Part shown: positions 1 through 9,428 of the stretch, piece by piece
Position numbering within the stretch: the first letter of the stretch is position 1
Layout: the number at the start of each line of letters is the position of its first letter
Notes under the pieces: generated by a model
What the model was told of the DNA's origin: nothing
What the model saw: only the letters and a program-made list of their open reading frames with translations
Database searches by the model: none
Translations under genes and position numbers: made by a program
Assembly: GCF_002079055.1 (NCBI RefSeq)
Contig: NC_047502.1
Location: 839,029 to 903,028, forward strand
Source of the DNA: Saccharomyces paradoxus
Taxonomy: Eukaryota; Ascomycota; Saccharomycetes; Saccharomycetales; Saccharomycetaceae
Reading direction: 5' to 3'
DNA: 64,000 nucleotides

Positions 1-57
1 GTCGAAGATATCATAAAGAGGACATCTCCTGTCAACAATGTTTCCAATACTCACTAA
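1..57 (+). CDS. NUT2: NUT2 (Mediator subunit Med10), last 18 codons only
   Basis: The window opens in frame and reads VEDIIKRTSPVNNVSNTH followed by TAA at 55-57. This matches the C-terminus I recall for S. cerevisiae Nut2, with one D-to-N change. Nut2 is Med10, an essential middle-module subunit of the Mediator complex that links activators to RNA polymerase II. Most of the gene lies left of the window. Its position directly before JIP5 is the chromosome XVI order YPR168W-YPR169W. Confidence 0.85.
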   Translation, partial: VEDIIKRTSPVNNVSNTH

Positions 58-134
58 ATAGTGATTTTTCTGAATTTTTTCCTCCTCGCTGAGAAAAAGA
101 AAATTCCAATCAAGAAAATTTTAAAATAAAAATC

Positions 135-272
135 ATGGCATCGCAGTCGTTCAAAGAGGAAACAGCTGAGAAATTAGGAACAATCTGTGCATCAACAGTA
201 TGGCGAAGACCAAAAAGAAAACAGATGCTGTTGATTCAACAAGCTTGCCCATTCTGGAATTACTATCCTTAA
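135..272 (+). other. Upstream ORF overlapping the JIP5 start
   Basis: ATG at 135 opens a 45-codon frame ending with TAA at 270-272, out of frame with JIP5. If the mRNA leader includes position 135, ribosomes starting there would pass the JIP5 start. No protein similarity is recognised, so any role would be regulatory. The transcription start site is not visible from sequence alone. Confidence 0.3.
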
Positions 273-1699
273 AAGCCCCCATTTTCCAGTCTCTTTCACA
301 TCCTGAACTGCCCATCATAATAACTGGGTTTGGTACAGGCCATATTGTGTCTCATCGTTATGACCCCACTAAGTTGCAATCACGTCTGCATCGTAGGCGT
401 AAAATTGAAACTGCAACCGCGAGCAAAGATGCGAGAAATGTTTCTAAAATAAAGAACGGCACTTGCCCTTGGACTAGACTAGACATAGACCTAGAAACTG
501 GTGATTTGAAATTGATTGATGCTGAAAAACAAGATCAACAAAGGCAAACAGAAAACAACGAAGATTTGGGCGTAGAAACGCTTTGGAAGACTAAAAGACA
601 TAAAGGTAGTGTGCGTGCCATGTGCTTTGATGCTAAAGGCGACAATATTTTTTCTGTTGGATCTGATAATATCTTGAAAAAAGCCAACACTATGACCGGC
701 AAAGTGGTCAAAAAGGTAAACTTAAGCTCACTGTTTAATTCTGAAAAGAATAAGAATGATAAGTTTACCAAATTATGCGCTTCTCAAACTCATCCATTAA
801 TTCTAATAGGAGATGAGTCTGGTAACATTCATGTGATAAACTCAGAAAACTTGGCTTTAACAAATTCCATTCGTTCCATACATTTTGGTGACTCGATCAA
901 CGATATTTTACACTTCGATAAAAGATCTGCTTATAAGTTCATTTCTCTGGGCCAGACAACGTTAGCTTATTTTGATGTTCGTGACAAAGACGCCAAACCG
1001 AACGTAGCCGAAAACGAGGATGGTAAAATTTTGGTCAGTGATGATCAAGAGGACGAAGTTCTTTGCGGTTGTTTCGTCGATCCCGAAGTGGCAGATACCC
1101 TTTTGTGTGGGATGGGCGAGGGTATTGTTACTGTCTGGAAACCAAATAAGAATGATTTGGAAGATCAAATGAGCCGTATAAAAATTAGTAAAGATGAAAG
1201 CATCGATTGCATTGTTCCAACTTTACAGGACGATAATTGTGTATGGTGTGGTTGCTCCAATGGTAACATCTATAGAGTCAATGCTAAATTAGGGAAAGTC
1301 ATTGAAGTGAGAAACCACAGTGAACTGGATGAAGTCAATTTTGTTGATTTAGATTTCGAGTACCGTGTTGTTTCAGGTGGTTTGGAAAACATCAAGATAT
1401 GGGAATTATCAAATGATGACGTAGAGAAAAATGAATCTTTAGAATCTGATAGTGAGGACTCTTTCTCCCGTTCTGATGAAGACATCAGCGATGACAGCAG
1501 TTCTGATGAATGTGAAACGACGCTTGTCGGACTATCAAAAGAAGTGTTATTGAATGAATTGGATAAAGACCTCAATGAAGATCATAACGAGGAAAAGGAA
1601 TCCAACTCAAAAAGTATTAAAAAAAGAAAGATAATGAAGGAGAATAGCAAGAAAAAAGATTTGTACGAGCATGGGATCAAGAAGTTTGATGATTTATAG
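200..1699 (+). CDS. JIP5: JIP5, WD40 protein of 60S ribosome biogenesis
   Basis: The protein has 499 residues, close to the roughly 490 of the S. cerevisiae protein. Residues about 15-410 form a divergent WD40 propeller; blades are visible around TKRHKGSVRAMCFDAKGDNI and GGLENIKIWELS. The last 90 residues are low complexity: an acidic Ser/Asp/Glu stretch, then a Lys-rich tail containing KSIKKRKIMK that could act as a nuclear or nucleolar signal. Jip5 (WDR55 family) is a nucleolar factor for the large ribosomal subunit. I chose ATG at 200 because the WD40 homology is in this frame. An out-of-frame ATG lies upstream at 135 and its ORF overlaps this start. The gene follows NUT2 in tandem; a convergent tRNA gene lies downstream. 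Confidence 0.85.
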   Translation: MAKTKKKTDAVDSTSLPILELLSLKAPIFQSLSHPELPIIITGFGTGHIVSHRYDPTKLQSRLHRRRKIETATASKDARNVSKIKNGTCPWTRLDIDLETGDLKLIDAEKQDQQRQTENNEDLGVETLWKTKRHKGSVRAMCFDAKGDNIFSVGSDNILKKANTMTGKVVKKVNLSSLFNSEKNKNDKFTKLCASQTHPLILIGDESGNIHVINSENLALTNSIRSIHFGDSINDILHFDKRSAYKFISLGQTTLAYFDVRDKDAKPNVAENEDGKILVSDDQEDEVLCGCFVDPEVADTLLCGMGEGIVTVWKPNKNDLEDQMSRIKISKDESIDCIVPTLQDDNCVWCGCSNGNIYRVNAKLGKVIEVRNHSELDEVNFVDLDFEYRVVSGGLENIKIWELSNDDVEKNESLESDSEDSFSRSDEDISDDSSSDECETTLVGLSKEVLLNELDKDLNEDHNEEKESNSKSIKKRKIMKENSKKKDLYEHGIKKFDDL

Positions 1700-1810
1700 A
1701 TTAATTTTTTTTGTACTAAAAAAGAACTTTCAATATTTATGCTAAGAAACAAATGTTATCACTCAGTCCCTAAAAGGAAGTGGAACCTTCCACCTTTAAA
1801 GAAAACGATA

Positions 1811-1816
1811 AAAAAT
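1811..1816 (-). terminator. RNA polymerase III terminator of tRNA-Ile
   Basis: The plus strand reads AAAAAT immediately 3' of the tRNA on its own strand, giving ATTTTT. A run of five T residues is a typical though short yeast Pol III stop. Confidence 0.7.
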
Positions 1817-1890
1817 TGGTCTCTAGCGGGATCGAACCGCTGATCCCCGCGTTATTAGCACGGTGCCTTAACCAACTGGGCCAAGAGACC
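1817..1890 (-). tRNA. tI(AAU): tRNA-Ile (anticodon AAU)
   Basis: The minus strand reads GGTCTCTTGGCCCAGTTGG at the 5' end and closes with a matching GAGACC acceptor strand plus discriminator A. It is 74 nt without intron. The B box GGTTCGATCCC is intact and the anticodon loop reads CTAATAA with anticodon AAT, decoding isoleucine AUU. A T5 run follows the 3' end. It corresponds to the tRNA-Ile copy I recall near JIP5 on S. cerevisiae chromosome XVI. RNA polymerase III genes like this attract Ty1-type insertion, and a solo delta lies 307 bp upstream of its 5' end. Confidence 0.95.
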
Positions 1891-2197
1891 ACCTTATTTG
1901 CTTCTATGGAAGTTAAGAAGAGCTACTCGTATCAACTAATAATTATATAAGCTAGTAAATAGCAATAGATTTAGACTTGGAGTCCCGTTAATTTTTTGGT
2001 AAGCAAATTAGGTACGTGAGAGTGTGCAGATTAAGTGGGTGGCTAATAACGATATAACTAGCTGCCTCTGAAGCAAGAGAAAATCTAGCTACTATGTTTA
2101 ATTGGTAGAATTTAGGAACACAATTTTGGAATCCCATCCCGGTTAAGGGCATTGTTACTAAGAACGAGTATTATAATAATTTCTCCTCATGGATTAG

Positions 2198-2515
2198 TGA
2201 GAATTGTGTGAATGATTAGATAATTGTTGGGATTCCATTGTTACTAAAGGCTATAATATTAGGTATACAGAATATACTAGAAGTTCTCCTCGAGGATATA
2301 GGAATCCACAAAAGGGAATCGATAGTTCTACATAGTGTTATAACTTTATCTTCTTTCCTTTTATATGTTGTCATTCATTAACCTATTACATTATCAATCC
2401 TTGCGTTTCAGCTTCCATTAGATTGGATGACTGTTTCTCAATTTTTATGCCAACCTCTTGCACCGCATGTTATAATATAATACTAAATAGATGATATTAG
2501 AATTTCATTCCAACA
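2198..2515 (-). mobile_element. Solo delta LTR (Ty1/Ty2 type), 318 bp
   Basis: In minus orientation it begins TGTTGGAATGAAA and ends CACAATTCTCA, the TG...CA termini of a delta element. It contains the characteristic block ATTCTGTATACCTAATATTA near its 3' part. It is flanked on both sides by ATTAG (2193-2197 and 2516-2520), a perfect 5-bp target duplication. No internal Ty sequence is present, so it is an LTR-LTR recombination product. It sits about 310 bp upstream of the tRNA-Ile gene, a preferred Ty1 target window. Its sequence is very close to the second delta at 59924-60241. Confidence 0.93.
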
Positions 2516-2714
2516 ATTAGAAATCCAAAAAAAGGCGGATTTACTATTTTGCATATAATTATTACGCTATTCTATTTTTTTCTTCTTTCTTATCTCTTTC
2601 CATATTTCGATTCTTGCGACTCAACTTCCAATATAATACAATAATAGTTTAAATCCTGAAAAAAACGCTTGTTCAGTCTTGAAGGCAATTGGAACGATTA
2701 CTTAGTTACTTTAA

Positions 2715-2999
2715 AAGTTACAGTTGCCATCAGACAACGAGAAGTCTATTTTCCAGCAAAATAATACAGCTGGTGAAGCTACTAGATGCTCTTTAGAAAA
2801 TTATCAGGATAAGGACCTTCGCGAATACGCTGAAGTACTTTTATTAATGATTTTTGCGCGGCAACCTCTTAGAAAATCTCGATACATACAAAGTTTAGCT
2901 CAATGTACACTAGTACTGTTCAAGATTATAATGTCAGCATGTATTGTTATGCCTAGTAAAGTCGTCAAGTTACAGACCAAGGTGTTCCTTAAGTCATAG
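2715..2999 (+). pseudogene. Decayed coding fragment A, unidentified
   Basis: An open frame with protein-like composition (for example LENYQDKDLREYAEVLLL) runs here but has no ATG near its start and ends at TAG 2997. Downstream, other frames continue with protein-like strings such as MVYDLALKNEDSADAPFSD and YLENALSEKYM, each cut by stops. This pattern looks like an old gene broken by several frameshifts. I do not recognise the family. No S. cerevisiae gene is known to me between JIP5 and the V-ATPase f gene apart from dubious ORFs. Confidence 0.35.
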
Positions 3000-3597
3000 T
3001 TGAAGCGGGAGTTTGACAGGAATGGTTTACGATCTAGCCCTAAAAAATGAGGATAGCGCTGACGCCCCATTTTCTGATGTGCTCGCCACTTTGATGTTCA
3101 CTCACCCATTACAATGAAGACAGATTACGCCCATACTGTACCAATATATTGCAGAAGTATGTTCCAAACCTCCTGCTACCACACCCGCCTCTGCTTTTGT
3201 TACATATATCACGTCATTTCTGCGAAACAACGTTCATTGATACATAACAAAGTGAATTTCGCCTCCTATCCGTTTCACACATGCTGGATGGTGAGATAGA
3301 TTTAAGATACTTGGAGAACGCCCTCTCCGAAAAGTATATGAGAACGACCAAGAAATACAACATGATAGGTGTATGAAAATTCGTATAACGCCCTTCACAA
3401 CTAAATTGCCAACAGGCAACTGCAACTAAGAATATTCTCCAACTGTATGACGGCCTTTTTCTCTTATGCTATCATTGTGTCTTTTCAGCCTCCTAAAAAC
3501 ACCTATCGACGTTAATGAGACCGAACAAGCAAAATATGAAAGTTTCATCCGAGATTACTTATCTTGTTTGAAACCTGAATAGCGTAATATATCTTTT
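3000..3597 (+). pseudogene. Decayed coding stretch B, broken in several frames
   Basis: Short open pieces alternate between frames: about 3022-3114 (ending HPLQ then TGA), about 3115-3240 (rich in Leu/Pro/His) and about 3280-3375 (containing GEIDLRYLENALSEK). A further piece around 3507-3580 reads NETEQAKYESFIRDYLSC before a TAG. The pieces are collinear with the flanking fragments, as expected for one decayed gene. The assignment as coding relic rests only on composition. Confidence 0.25.
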
Positions 3598-4017
3598 ATG
3601 CTACGGAATGACGGAACCATTACGATACTACCGGATCCCGGACGTACGATTCATTATGATCCTGAGAAACCAAGTGAGTATTCAAACTGTATGAAAGTTG
3701 CCAAAAGCATTGTGATATCATTGAGCTCAAGCCCAAATTTATTTCCTGATTACGATAGTGATAGTGATAGTTCACACGAAAATACTGATTATATTTCGAG
3801 AAGCAAATTCGCTTTACTGCAAATGTATTGGCAAAGTTTGCATTTAGGGGACAAATGTATTAAACTAAATAGACCTTATCATTATCCACCATTTACCCTA
3901 GGTGGACCAACGACCTTAGGAAACTTCCCCCCTCAGCAACAACATCAGCTGTCATGTCAGTGGTCTCTACAATGCGTATACCACCACTGGCACATGTTGG
4001 GTTACGTAGTTTCTTAG
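3598..4017 (+). pseudogene. Decayed coding fragment C (139 codons), unidentified
   Basis: The longest open piece of the relic, 139 codons from an internal ATG. It has an acidic serine stretch (DYDSDSDSSHEN) and a segment around KFALLQMYWQSLHLGDKCIK. Near its end a one-base shift would extend a different frame through GGPTTLGNFPPSATTSAVMS toward a stop just past 4017, so its C-terminus may itself be frameshifted. I do not recognise it. It could instead be a young or spurious ORF. Confidence 0.3.
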
Positions 4018-4635
4018 ATAAATAAAGTGTATGGGATATTATAATTATGATCTTTCGAAACAGTTTCTATTCTTGTCGTTTTTTCAACTCAGCTTAGACA
4101 CTCGCCTTGTGTACAAGAAACAATTTGGCTGCCTAATGAGGGTTGTCTAAAGGACGTTTATAATCAGGAGGCACATTTTTCTTTTTTACTAGTGAATAAG
4201 ATTAATAACTTGTATATTTGAGAAACGTAATATTTTAAGCGCTGCTATTCAAGTAAAAGCTATCCGGCTTATATGCCAAATATTCGTGACATGTCTCAGA
4301 CGCATACTTAGCTTATTGACCCAAATATTATTTCTGCGACCTGCGATATGACGCACAATAAATTGTAGCCGAGGATATCGAAAAGAGCACCACCAAACTA
4401 TCAAGTGCGAACCTAGATGGGCGCAATTAAACAGTTTTAGTTATCATAACAATACCGCATTTTGAAGGTATTGTTGAAGATTAATTTTTCAGGACAAAAA
4501 AAATTGCTTATCGCTTTACACGCGACTCTTTTTTCTATTATTTGAAAAATCGCTTAAGGGAAAAGAAAAGAAGCAGTAGCTTGCAAAGACTGTTACGATA
4601 AAGGACAAAGGCTAGAAGCAAACACCGCAAAAAAA
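4018..4635. other. Intergenic region before the V-ATPase f gene
   Basis: No supportable gene. It holds A/T-rich sequence and presumably the promoter of the downstream two-exon gene. AAAAAATG context immediately precedes that start codon. Confidence 0.5.
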
Positions 4636-4993
4636 ATGAGACCTGTTGTATCCACTGGTAAGGCATGGTGTTGTACCGTTCTATCGGCATTTGGTGTAGT
4701 TATTCTTTCTGTCATTGCTCATCTCTTCAACACTAGCCATGAATCCTTTGTAGGATCAATAAATGACCCTGAAGATGGACCTGCGTATGTTACATTTTCT
4801 TATTCCTTTCGTTGTTGTCCCCTTTACCATCTCTTATATCATTCCTCCTTACTAACAATCATATTATAACCCTATTGTTTATAGTGTTGCACATACTGTT
4901 TATTTGGCTGCCTTGGTATACCTGGTGTTTTTCGTATTCTGTGGGTTCCAAGTTTACTTAGCCAGAAGAAAACCTTCGATCGAGTTGCGTTAG
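4636..4993 (+). CDS. YPR170W-B: V-ATPase Vo subunit f (YPR170W-B), two exons
   Basis: Two exons, 4636-4784 and 4885-4993, encode 85 residues; unspliced reading gives a truncated frame. The intron has GTATGT, TACTAAC and TAG. The protein has two hydrophobic helices, about residues 11-31 and 54-76, joined by a polar loop (NTSHESFVGSINDPEDGPA) and ending in the basic tail ARRKPSIELR. This is the two-pass topology of subunit f of the vacuolar H+-ATPase Vo sector, homologous to metazoan RNAseK, which I recall as assigned by cryo-EM. It sits in the proton-translocating membrane domain. The exon join restores Ala-50 (GC|T). Confidence 0.88.
4785..4884 (+). other. Intron of YPR170W-B
   Basis: 100 nt with canonical yeast signals: 5' GTATGT at 4785-4790, branch point TACTAAC at 4850-4856, 3' TAG at 4882-4884. 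Splicing joins the two exons in frame; without it translation ends inside the intron. Confidence 0.93.
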
Positions 4994-5228
4994 TCTTGAA
5001 TCCAATGGGATAATACCGAATGCATTAATATCGTCCAACTGTTCTATATACTTATCGTAACCTCGTTCCATGTGACATTCTTTTATTTTTATCACACTTT
5101 TCCACAATAACGAATTGAGTGAAATATTATGAGAAAGAATATATGATATAGATATATACGTATATAAATTCTAATCGATAAAAGTCACAGTAGCCAGCTT
5201 TTTCCCAGCTTTTCGAGGTTTCGGAAGT

Positions 5229-6959
5229 ATGACAAGATATGAGCGTGACCCTGAATTGGTGAACTTTCTGTCGAAAGTGGAGGATTTGGACTCTAAGAGA
5301 TACAATAATGTTTCCACTTCAAAACCAACCAGGGAACCGCTTTCACCGGTAAAAAGTCACAACCCTAGGGAATGTAGAGAGGCTGATATAATAACCGGGG
5401 AAAACATTGAAGATAGGGATAATTTGGCTTACCGATCTGCATACAATTATGAAATGACATTTTCTCCAAAGAAGACTCATTACTCATTAAATGAATTGGA
5501 CCTTGAACGAATAACACCGAAGCCGGATTCGAAGAATCGTGCCTCTCGAAACGAAAAAAAATTTGTCATTTCTGAAGAAGATTATTTACTGTTGCAGAAA
5601 TTGAAGGCTTCTCAATCATGTAGTGATTTCAATTCCAACCAAAATTTACCTTCCTTTGAAGAAGGACCTCGTATGCCCAGTCGAGGTCGACCCAGACAGA
5701 GAGAGAAGGAGATAATATCCATCCGGTACGACTTTGAATTACCTGAAAGAGCAGATACACCTTCCACCTCTTCTTCACCACCACCACCTTTACCCACAAG
5801 GCGTAATCATGCCAGAATCAATGAAGATGCGGCTGAAGAGAAACCGCTTCTTCCAACAAGGCCTACCAAAGCAGGTGTCACAGAACCTCCGCCATCAAGG
5901 TCAAAAAAACCGGAAGTTGTGGTACCTGAGCGCGTTAAACCAGCTCCACCTGTCCCACGTTCCACAAAACCGGCTAGCTTTCTGAGTTCCTTGGAAGATA
6001 ACAAATTGACAAAGGCAAAGAGCCATAATTCGGAGGTGGAAACCCCAAAAAAAACCATAAAAAATTCTCATATCGATTATCTGGATTCCATACAATTAAA
6101 ACCAACCACTTTATCCCCTACGATAAAAAATAAATCTAAACCAGCCCCTCCTTCTCCACCTGCGAAAAGAATTCCAAGGTCTGAAAGTTTTATCAAGTCT
6201 ATGCTAAATTCAAATCTTACAACAACTTCCAAGCCTTCTTTGCCTGAAAAACCCCAAAAACTATGGAATGCAAATCTGGCCGCCCAAAAGTCTAAACCAA
6301 GCATACCGCCAAAGAGGGTGGAGTTGAAGGTAGTACTACCCGAGTTGCGTCCCGTGGAAACTTCTCCAACAAAGCAGAAATTCGAACATTCAATCGATTT
6401 GCCCAAGTTACGATCCAGCAGCCGTAACATAAAGAAAAAAGAGAAGGATAATATTCCAGAAGGAATTAAAGGTATACAAAATCTAAAGAAAACCAAACAG
6501 GAGAAACCTATAATCCCCCAGAAAAAACCATTTTTAACTGATAGTTCAAAAGATACTACGATCAAAAATGATAATGACGTGAACAAGTCAGATAACGAAC
6601 TTGAAGCTCTCTCCTTACGGAATAACCTGAAGAAACGTCCACCAAAGGCCCCACAACGTAAAATTTCCATGCCAGAAGCATTACGAAAAGTTGAATTAAT
6701 GAAAAAATCTAAAACTGAGCCTGTATTGGAACCCTCAAACGAACTCAGCATAAACGCGAAATTAGACGCAATAATTGCATCCAGAAACTTAAGAGCATCC
6801 AATACTCTACCGGAATTTAACAATATTAATACTAATACTGCAACTTTTGACGAGTCTGCTATTTCTAGAGTTGGAACAACAAAGGAAACTAAACCGTTGG
6901 TTCACCCGAACAAAAATAGGGCTCGTGGTCCCAGAAGAAAACCCCCTACACGCCTGTAA
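5229..6959 (+). CDS. BSP1: BSP1, cortical actin adaptor
   Basis: The 576-residue protein matches the S. cerevisiae length. It is mostly disordered, rich in Pro, Lys and Ser. It has several Pro-rich SH3-type ligands: PPPPLPTRR (about residue 186), KPAPPVPRSTKP (about 237) and KPAPPSPPAKRIPR (about 304). The C-terminus reads LVHPNKNRARGPRRKPP, which resembles the capping-protein interaction (CPI) motif. Bsp1 links the synaptojanins Inp52/Inp53 to cortical actin patches and the bud-neck ring. An upstream cluster of TATATA precedes the start. It is tandem with YPR172W downstream. Confidence 0.9.
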   Translation: MTRYERDPELVNFLSKVEDLDSKRYNNVSTSKPTREPLSPVKSHNPRECREADIITGENIEDRDNLAYRSAYNYEMTFSPKKTHYSLNELDLERITPKPDSKNRASRNEKKFVISEEDYLLLQKLKASQSCSDFNSNQNLPSFEEGPRMPSRGRPRQREKEIISIRYDFELPERADTPSTSSSPPPPLPTRRNHARINEDAAEEKPLLPTRPTKAGVTEPPPSRSKKPEVVVPERVKPAPPVPRSTKPASFLSSLEDNKLTKAKSHNSEVETPKKTIKNSHIDYLDSIQLKPTTLSPTIKNKSKPAPPSPPAKRIPRSESFIKSMLNSNLTTTSKPSLPEKPQKLWNANLAAQKSKPSIPPKRVELKVVLPELRPVETSPTKQKFEHSIDLPKLRSSSRNIKKKEKDNIPEGIKGIQNLKKTKQEKPIIPQKKPFLTDSSKDTTIKNDNDVNKSDNELEALSLRNNLKKRPPKAPQRKISMPEALRKVELMKKSKTEPVLEPSNELSINAKLDAIIASRNLRASNTLPEFNNINTNTATFDESAISRVGTTKETKPLVHPNKNRARGPRRKPPTRL

Positions 6960-7196
6960 CTAGAGAGCGGTCCTCCGTATTTCACCCATGTATTTACATA
7001 CATATGATGTAACAATATGATAATTTAATATTTATGAGATAAACTTATTATCGTCACTTTGCACGTTTGATATTTGACATTTCTCCCCTTATGAGCCTGA
7101 AGGAATATAAATCATCGGCCTTTTGCTATACCTTTCTTCCCTAATTAGTAAATACAAGCAAGAATAGAGCCCATTCACAACTGCAACATTTCAATT

Positions 7197-7799
7197 ATGG
7201 CTTGGACTAGTACATTACCAGCACATCTATTGAACTTGATCAAAAACTCCAAATATGTTCACGTAGCTACCTGTTCTAAAGATTGCATTCCTTCGGTGGC
7301 ATTGATGAACTATATCTACGTGCCAGGTGAAAAACTGTTTGGCCAAACGGATAATAAAAACGACTACATTATATTTGTTACTCCTCAAGACACACAAAAG
7401 TTTTACAACATCAAGGAAAACCCTAAAGTGGCCCTATTGTTTCACGATTGGATCATCGCGAATAATTTGTCAGTGGGTAAGGAAAGCATCTCTGGAACAC
7501 CGACACCGACACCCGCTTCTCATGACGAACAACGTCAAAGCAAGCTTTTGAATTTGTTACAAGAGTTAAATCAAGCTGAATTGAACCAGATGAGTGCATC
7601 CATTGGTGGCGAAACTGAGACTGTCAATCCTGAAAGTGAAGAATCTAACTACTATAAGGACTTAATACTAAAAGCCAATCCTGATGCGAAAGCTTTTATA
7701 TTTGAAGAAAACACTGCCGTTGTTAAGGTTAGAATTGATAATGCTAGGGTGTCCAACAATGAGAACAGGACAATGTTTTTAAGTAAGGGTAAGAGTTAA
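7197..7799 (+). CDS. YPR172W: YPR172W, FMN-binding split-barrel (PNPOx-like) protein
   Basis: A 200-residue protein opening with the split-barrel pattern LLNLIKNSKYVHVATCSKDC, then MNYIYV and IIFVTPQDTQKFYNIKENPK, typical of pyridoxamine-phosphate-oxidase-like flavin proteins. The middle (about residues 98-150) is a polar insertion. The substrate is unknown in any yeast. In S. cerevisiae it has a paralog, YLR456W, and is reported as a target of the drug-resistance regulator Yrm1. It is convergent with VPS4, 115 bp apart. Confidence 0.85.
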   Translation: MAWTSTLPAHLLNLIKNSKYVHVATCSKDCIPSVALMNYIYVPGEKLFGQTDNKNDYIIFVTPQDTQKFYNIKENPKVALLFHDWIIANNLSVGKESISGTPTPTPASHDEQRQSKLLNLLQELNQAELNQMSASIGGETETVNPESEESNYYKDLILKANPDAKAFIFEENTAVVKVRIDNARVSNNENRTMFLSKGKS

Positions 7800-7914
7800 C
7801 TGTCCTCTGTTTTCCTTTGTCTATTTTGCATACGTTTCTCTATTTAGTTTTTCTGTTTTTTTTATTTATTTTCATGTACACAGGAAAATCTACATTAATA
7901 CATTAACCAACTGA

Positions 7915-9228
7915 CTAGTTACCTTCTTGACCAAAATCTCTTGTAAACTGTTCTTGCTTCAGCAAATCATCCTCGTTTACGGTAGGTCTTGTTGATTTGA
8001 TGGCCTTCAAGAAATCCTTTATGGTGAGATCTGGTTCTTTTAATTCGTCAGCTTCGATATCCGTCCAACTCATTTCGATGGCGCCATCATCACCTGGAGA
8101 GCATGGTGTTAGTTTTCTTGTGTCGTCATCCTCCGTAGAGACATCTTTGAAATGCGTTGCGCTTTGAATCTTTCTTATAGGTTGCATTAGCGCATCTTTT
8201 ACTACCACAGCAATATCACTCCCGGAATAACCTTCAGTCATTGCTCCTAAGGTTCTATAATCTTCCTTGGTCAATACGCATGGTGTGTCACCGACGTTGA
8301 TCTCGAACATGGTGGTTCTTGCTGCCAAATCTGGTAATGGTATATATATCCTTCTTTCGAATCTTCTCCTGATGGCGCTGTCCAGTTGCCATGGAATATT
8401 TGTTGCACCAAGGACCAAAACACCTTGGGAGTCATTTCCAACACCGTTCATTTGTACTAACAATTCTGTCTTGATTCTTCTACTTGCTTCGCTCTCTCCT
8501 TCGCCCCTAGTACCTGTTAGCGCATCCACTTCATCAATAAAAATAATGGAAGGTTTATTTTCTCTTGCCATGGCAAACAACTGCTTAACAAGTTTTTCAG
8601 ATTCACCCATCCATTTAGAAACCAAATCACTCGAACTAACACTGAAGAAGGTAGAATTGGCCTCGGTGGCCACCGCCTTTGCCAAATATGATTTACCTGT
8701 ACCTGGTGGCCCGTATAACAAGATTCCTGAAGTAGGTTTGCGGTTACCTTTGAACAAATGTGGGAACTTGACGGGTAAAATAACAGCTTCTTTAAGAGCC
8801 TCTTTGGCTCCTTCAAGTCCAGCCACGTCTTCCCATTTAACATTAGGTTTTTCAGATAGAATGGCACTCGATAAGGCACCTCTCAACTTTTTGTTGTCTT
8901 CACCGCCATTGTCCTCGCCCTCCTCCTGAGAGATTTTCTTATTATTACCGGTGGAGCCACTACCAGCGCTAGGAGACTTCTTCGCAGAATTTGCCTCTTC
9001 ATTTTCCAAGTGCTTTTTCAATTGTTCTGCGCGGTTTAAATACTCTGTGAACTTGGCTCTTATCAAATCCTTCGACTTAGGGTTTTTCTCGTACTTCAAA
9101 GCCAACATCAAATAATCTAATCCGTTGTAGTATGCTGTATAAGCCTCCTCATACTGCGTCGCTGTGTCCAGGTCAATGGCCTTTTGGACCAGCTCTATTC
9201 CCTTGCTTAAAAAATCTCCCGTGCTCAT
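7915..9228 (-). CDS. VPS4: VPS4, AAA-ATPase that disassembles ESCRT-III
   Basis: From ATG at 9226-9228 the protein has 437 residues, the same as S. cerevisiae. The 8 codons before it open only from a GTG and are not used. Domains: an N-terminal MIT three-helix bundle (residues 1-75), a Lys/Ser/Gly linker, then an AAA domain with Walker A GPPGTGKS (K179), Walker [11 protein letters not shown] (E233) and arginine fingers in AIRRRFERR, followed by the beta domain and C-terminal helix. It forms an ATP-driven ring that extracts ESCRT-III subunits at endosomes in multivesicular-body sorting. All catalytic residues are intact. Confidence 0.97.
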   Translation of the reverse strand: MSTGDFLSKGIELVQKAIDLDTATQYEEAYTAYYNGLDYLMLALKYEKNPKSKDLIRAKFTEYLNRAEQLKKHLENEEANSAKKSPSAGSGSTGNNKKISQEEGEDNGGEDNKKLRGALSSAILSEKPNVKWEDVAGLEGAKEALKEAVILPVKFPHLFKGNRKPTSGILLYGPPGTGKSYLAKAVATEANSTFFSVSSSDLVSKWMGESEKLVKQLFAMARENKPSIIFIDEVDALTGTRGEGESEASRRIKTELLVQMNGVGNDSQGVLVLGATNIPWQLDSAIRRRFERRIYIPLPDLAARTTMFEINVGDTPCVLTKEDYRTLGAMTEGYSGSDIAVVVKDALMQPIRKIQSATHFKDVSTEDDDTRKLTPCSPGDDGAIEMSWTDIEADELKEPDLTIKDFLKAIKSTRPTVNEDDLLKQEQFTRDFGQEGN

Positions 9229-9428
9229 TTGTACCCCATCTACTATAGACACACTATGCTGCGTCCTTTGTTTTGCCGTAGCTTTAACCCATGATTAGAT
9301 TGTTCGATATCATGAAGTTCTTTTTTTTTTTCACCCAGCGGGGATACCCGTAAAGCAATATAATTAGTATAACATCAAGCAAGAATAAATACATGTACAG
9401 AAAAGAAGGATTGTGACGTGACGTGTTT

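Noticed and set aside
1900-2190. Possible second delta fragment near tRNA-Ile
   Set aside because: Only short delta-like words (CATTGTTACTAAG) were seen; the similarity does not extend.
6077-6823. 248-codon minus-strand ORF inside BSP1
   Set aside because: It is a shadow of the Lys/Pro-rich BSP1 coding frame, with no independent features.
8267-8929. 220-codon plus-strand ORF inside VPS4
   Set aside because: It is antisense to the conserved AAA domain and results from the coding constraint of VPS4.
9229-9252. Eight-codon N-terminal extension of VPS4
   Set aside because: It opens only from GTG. The ATG at 9226-9228 gives the exact 437-residue family length. Similar TTG/GTG extensions before CSA1, HDA3, MLC2, QCR2, HPA2 and OPT2 were dropped for the same reason.
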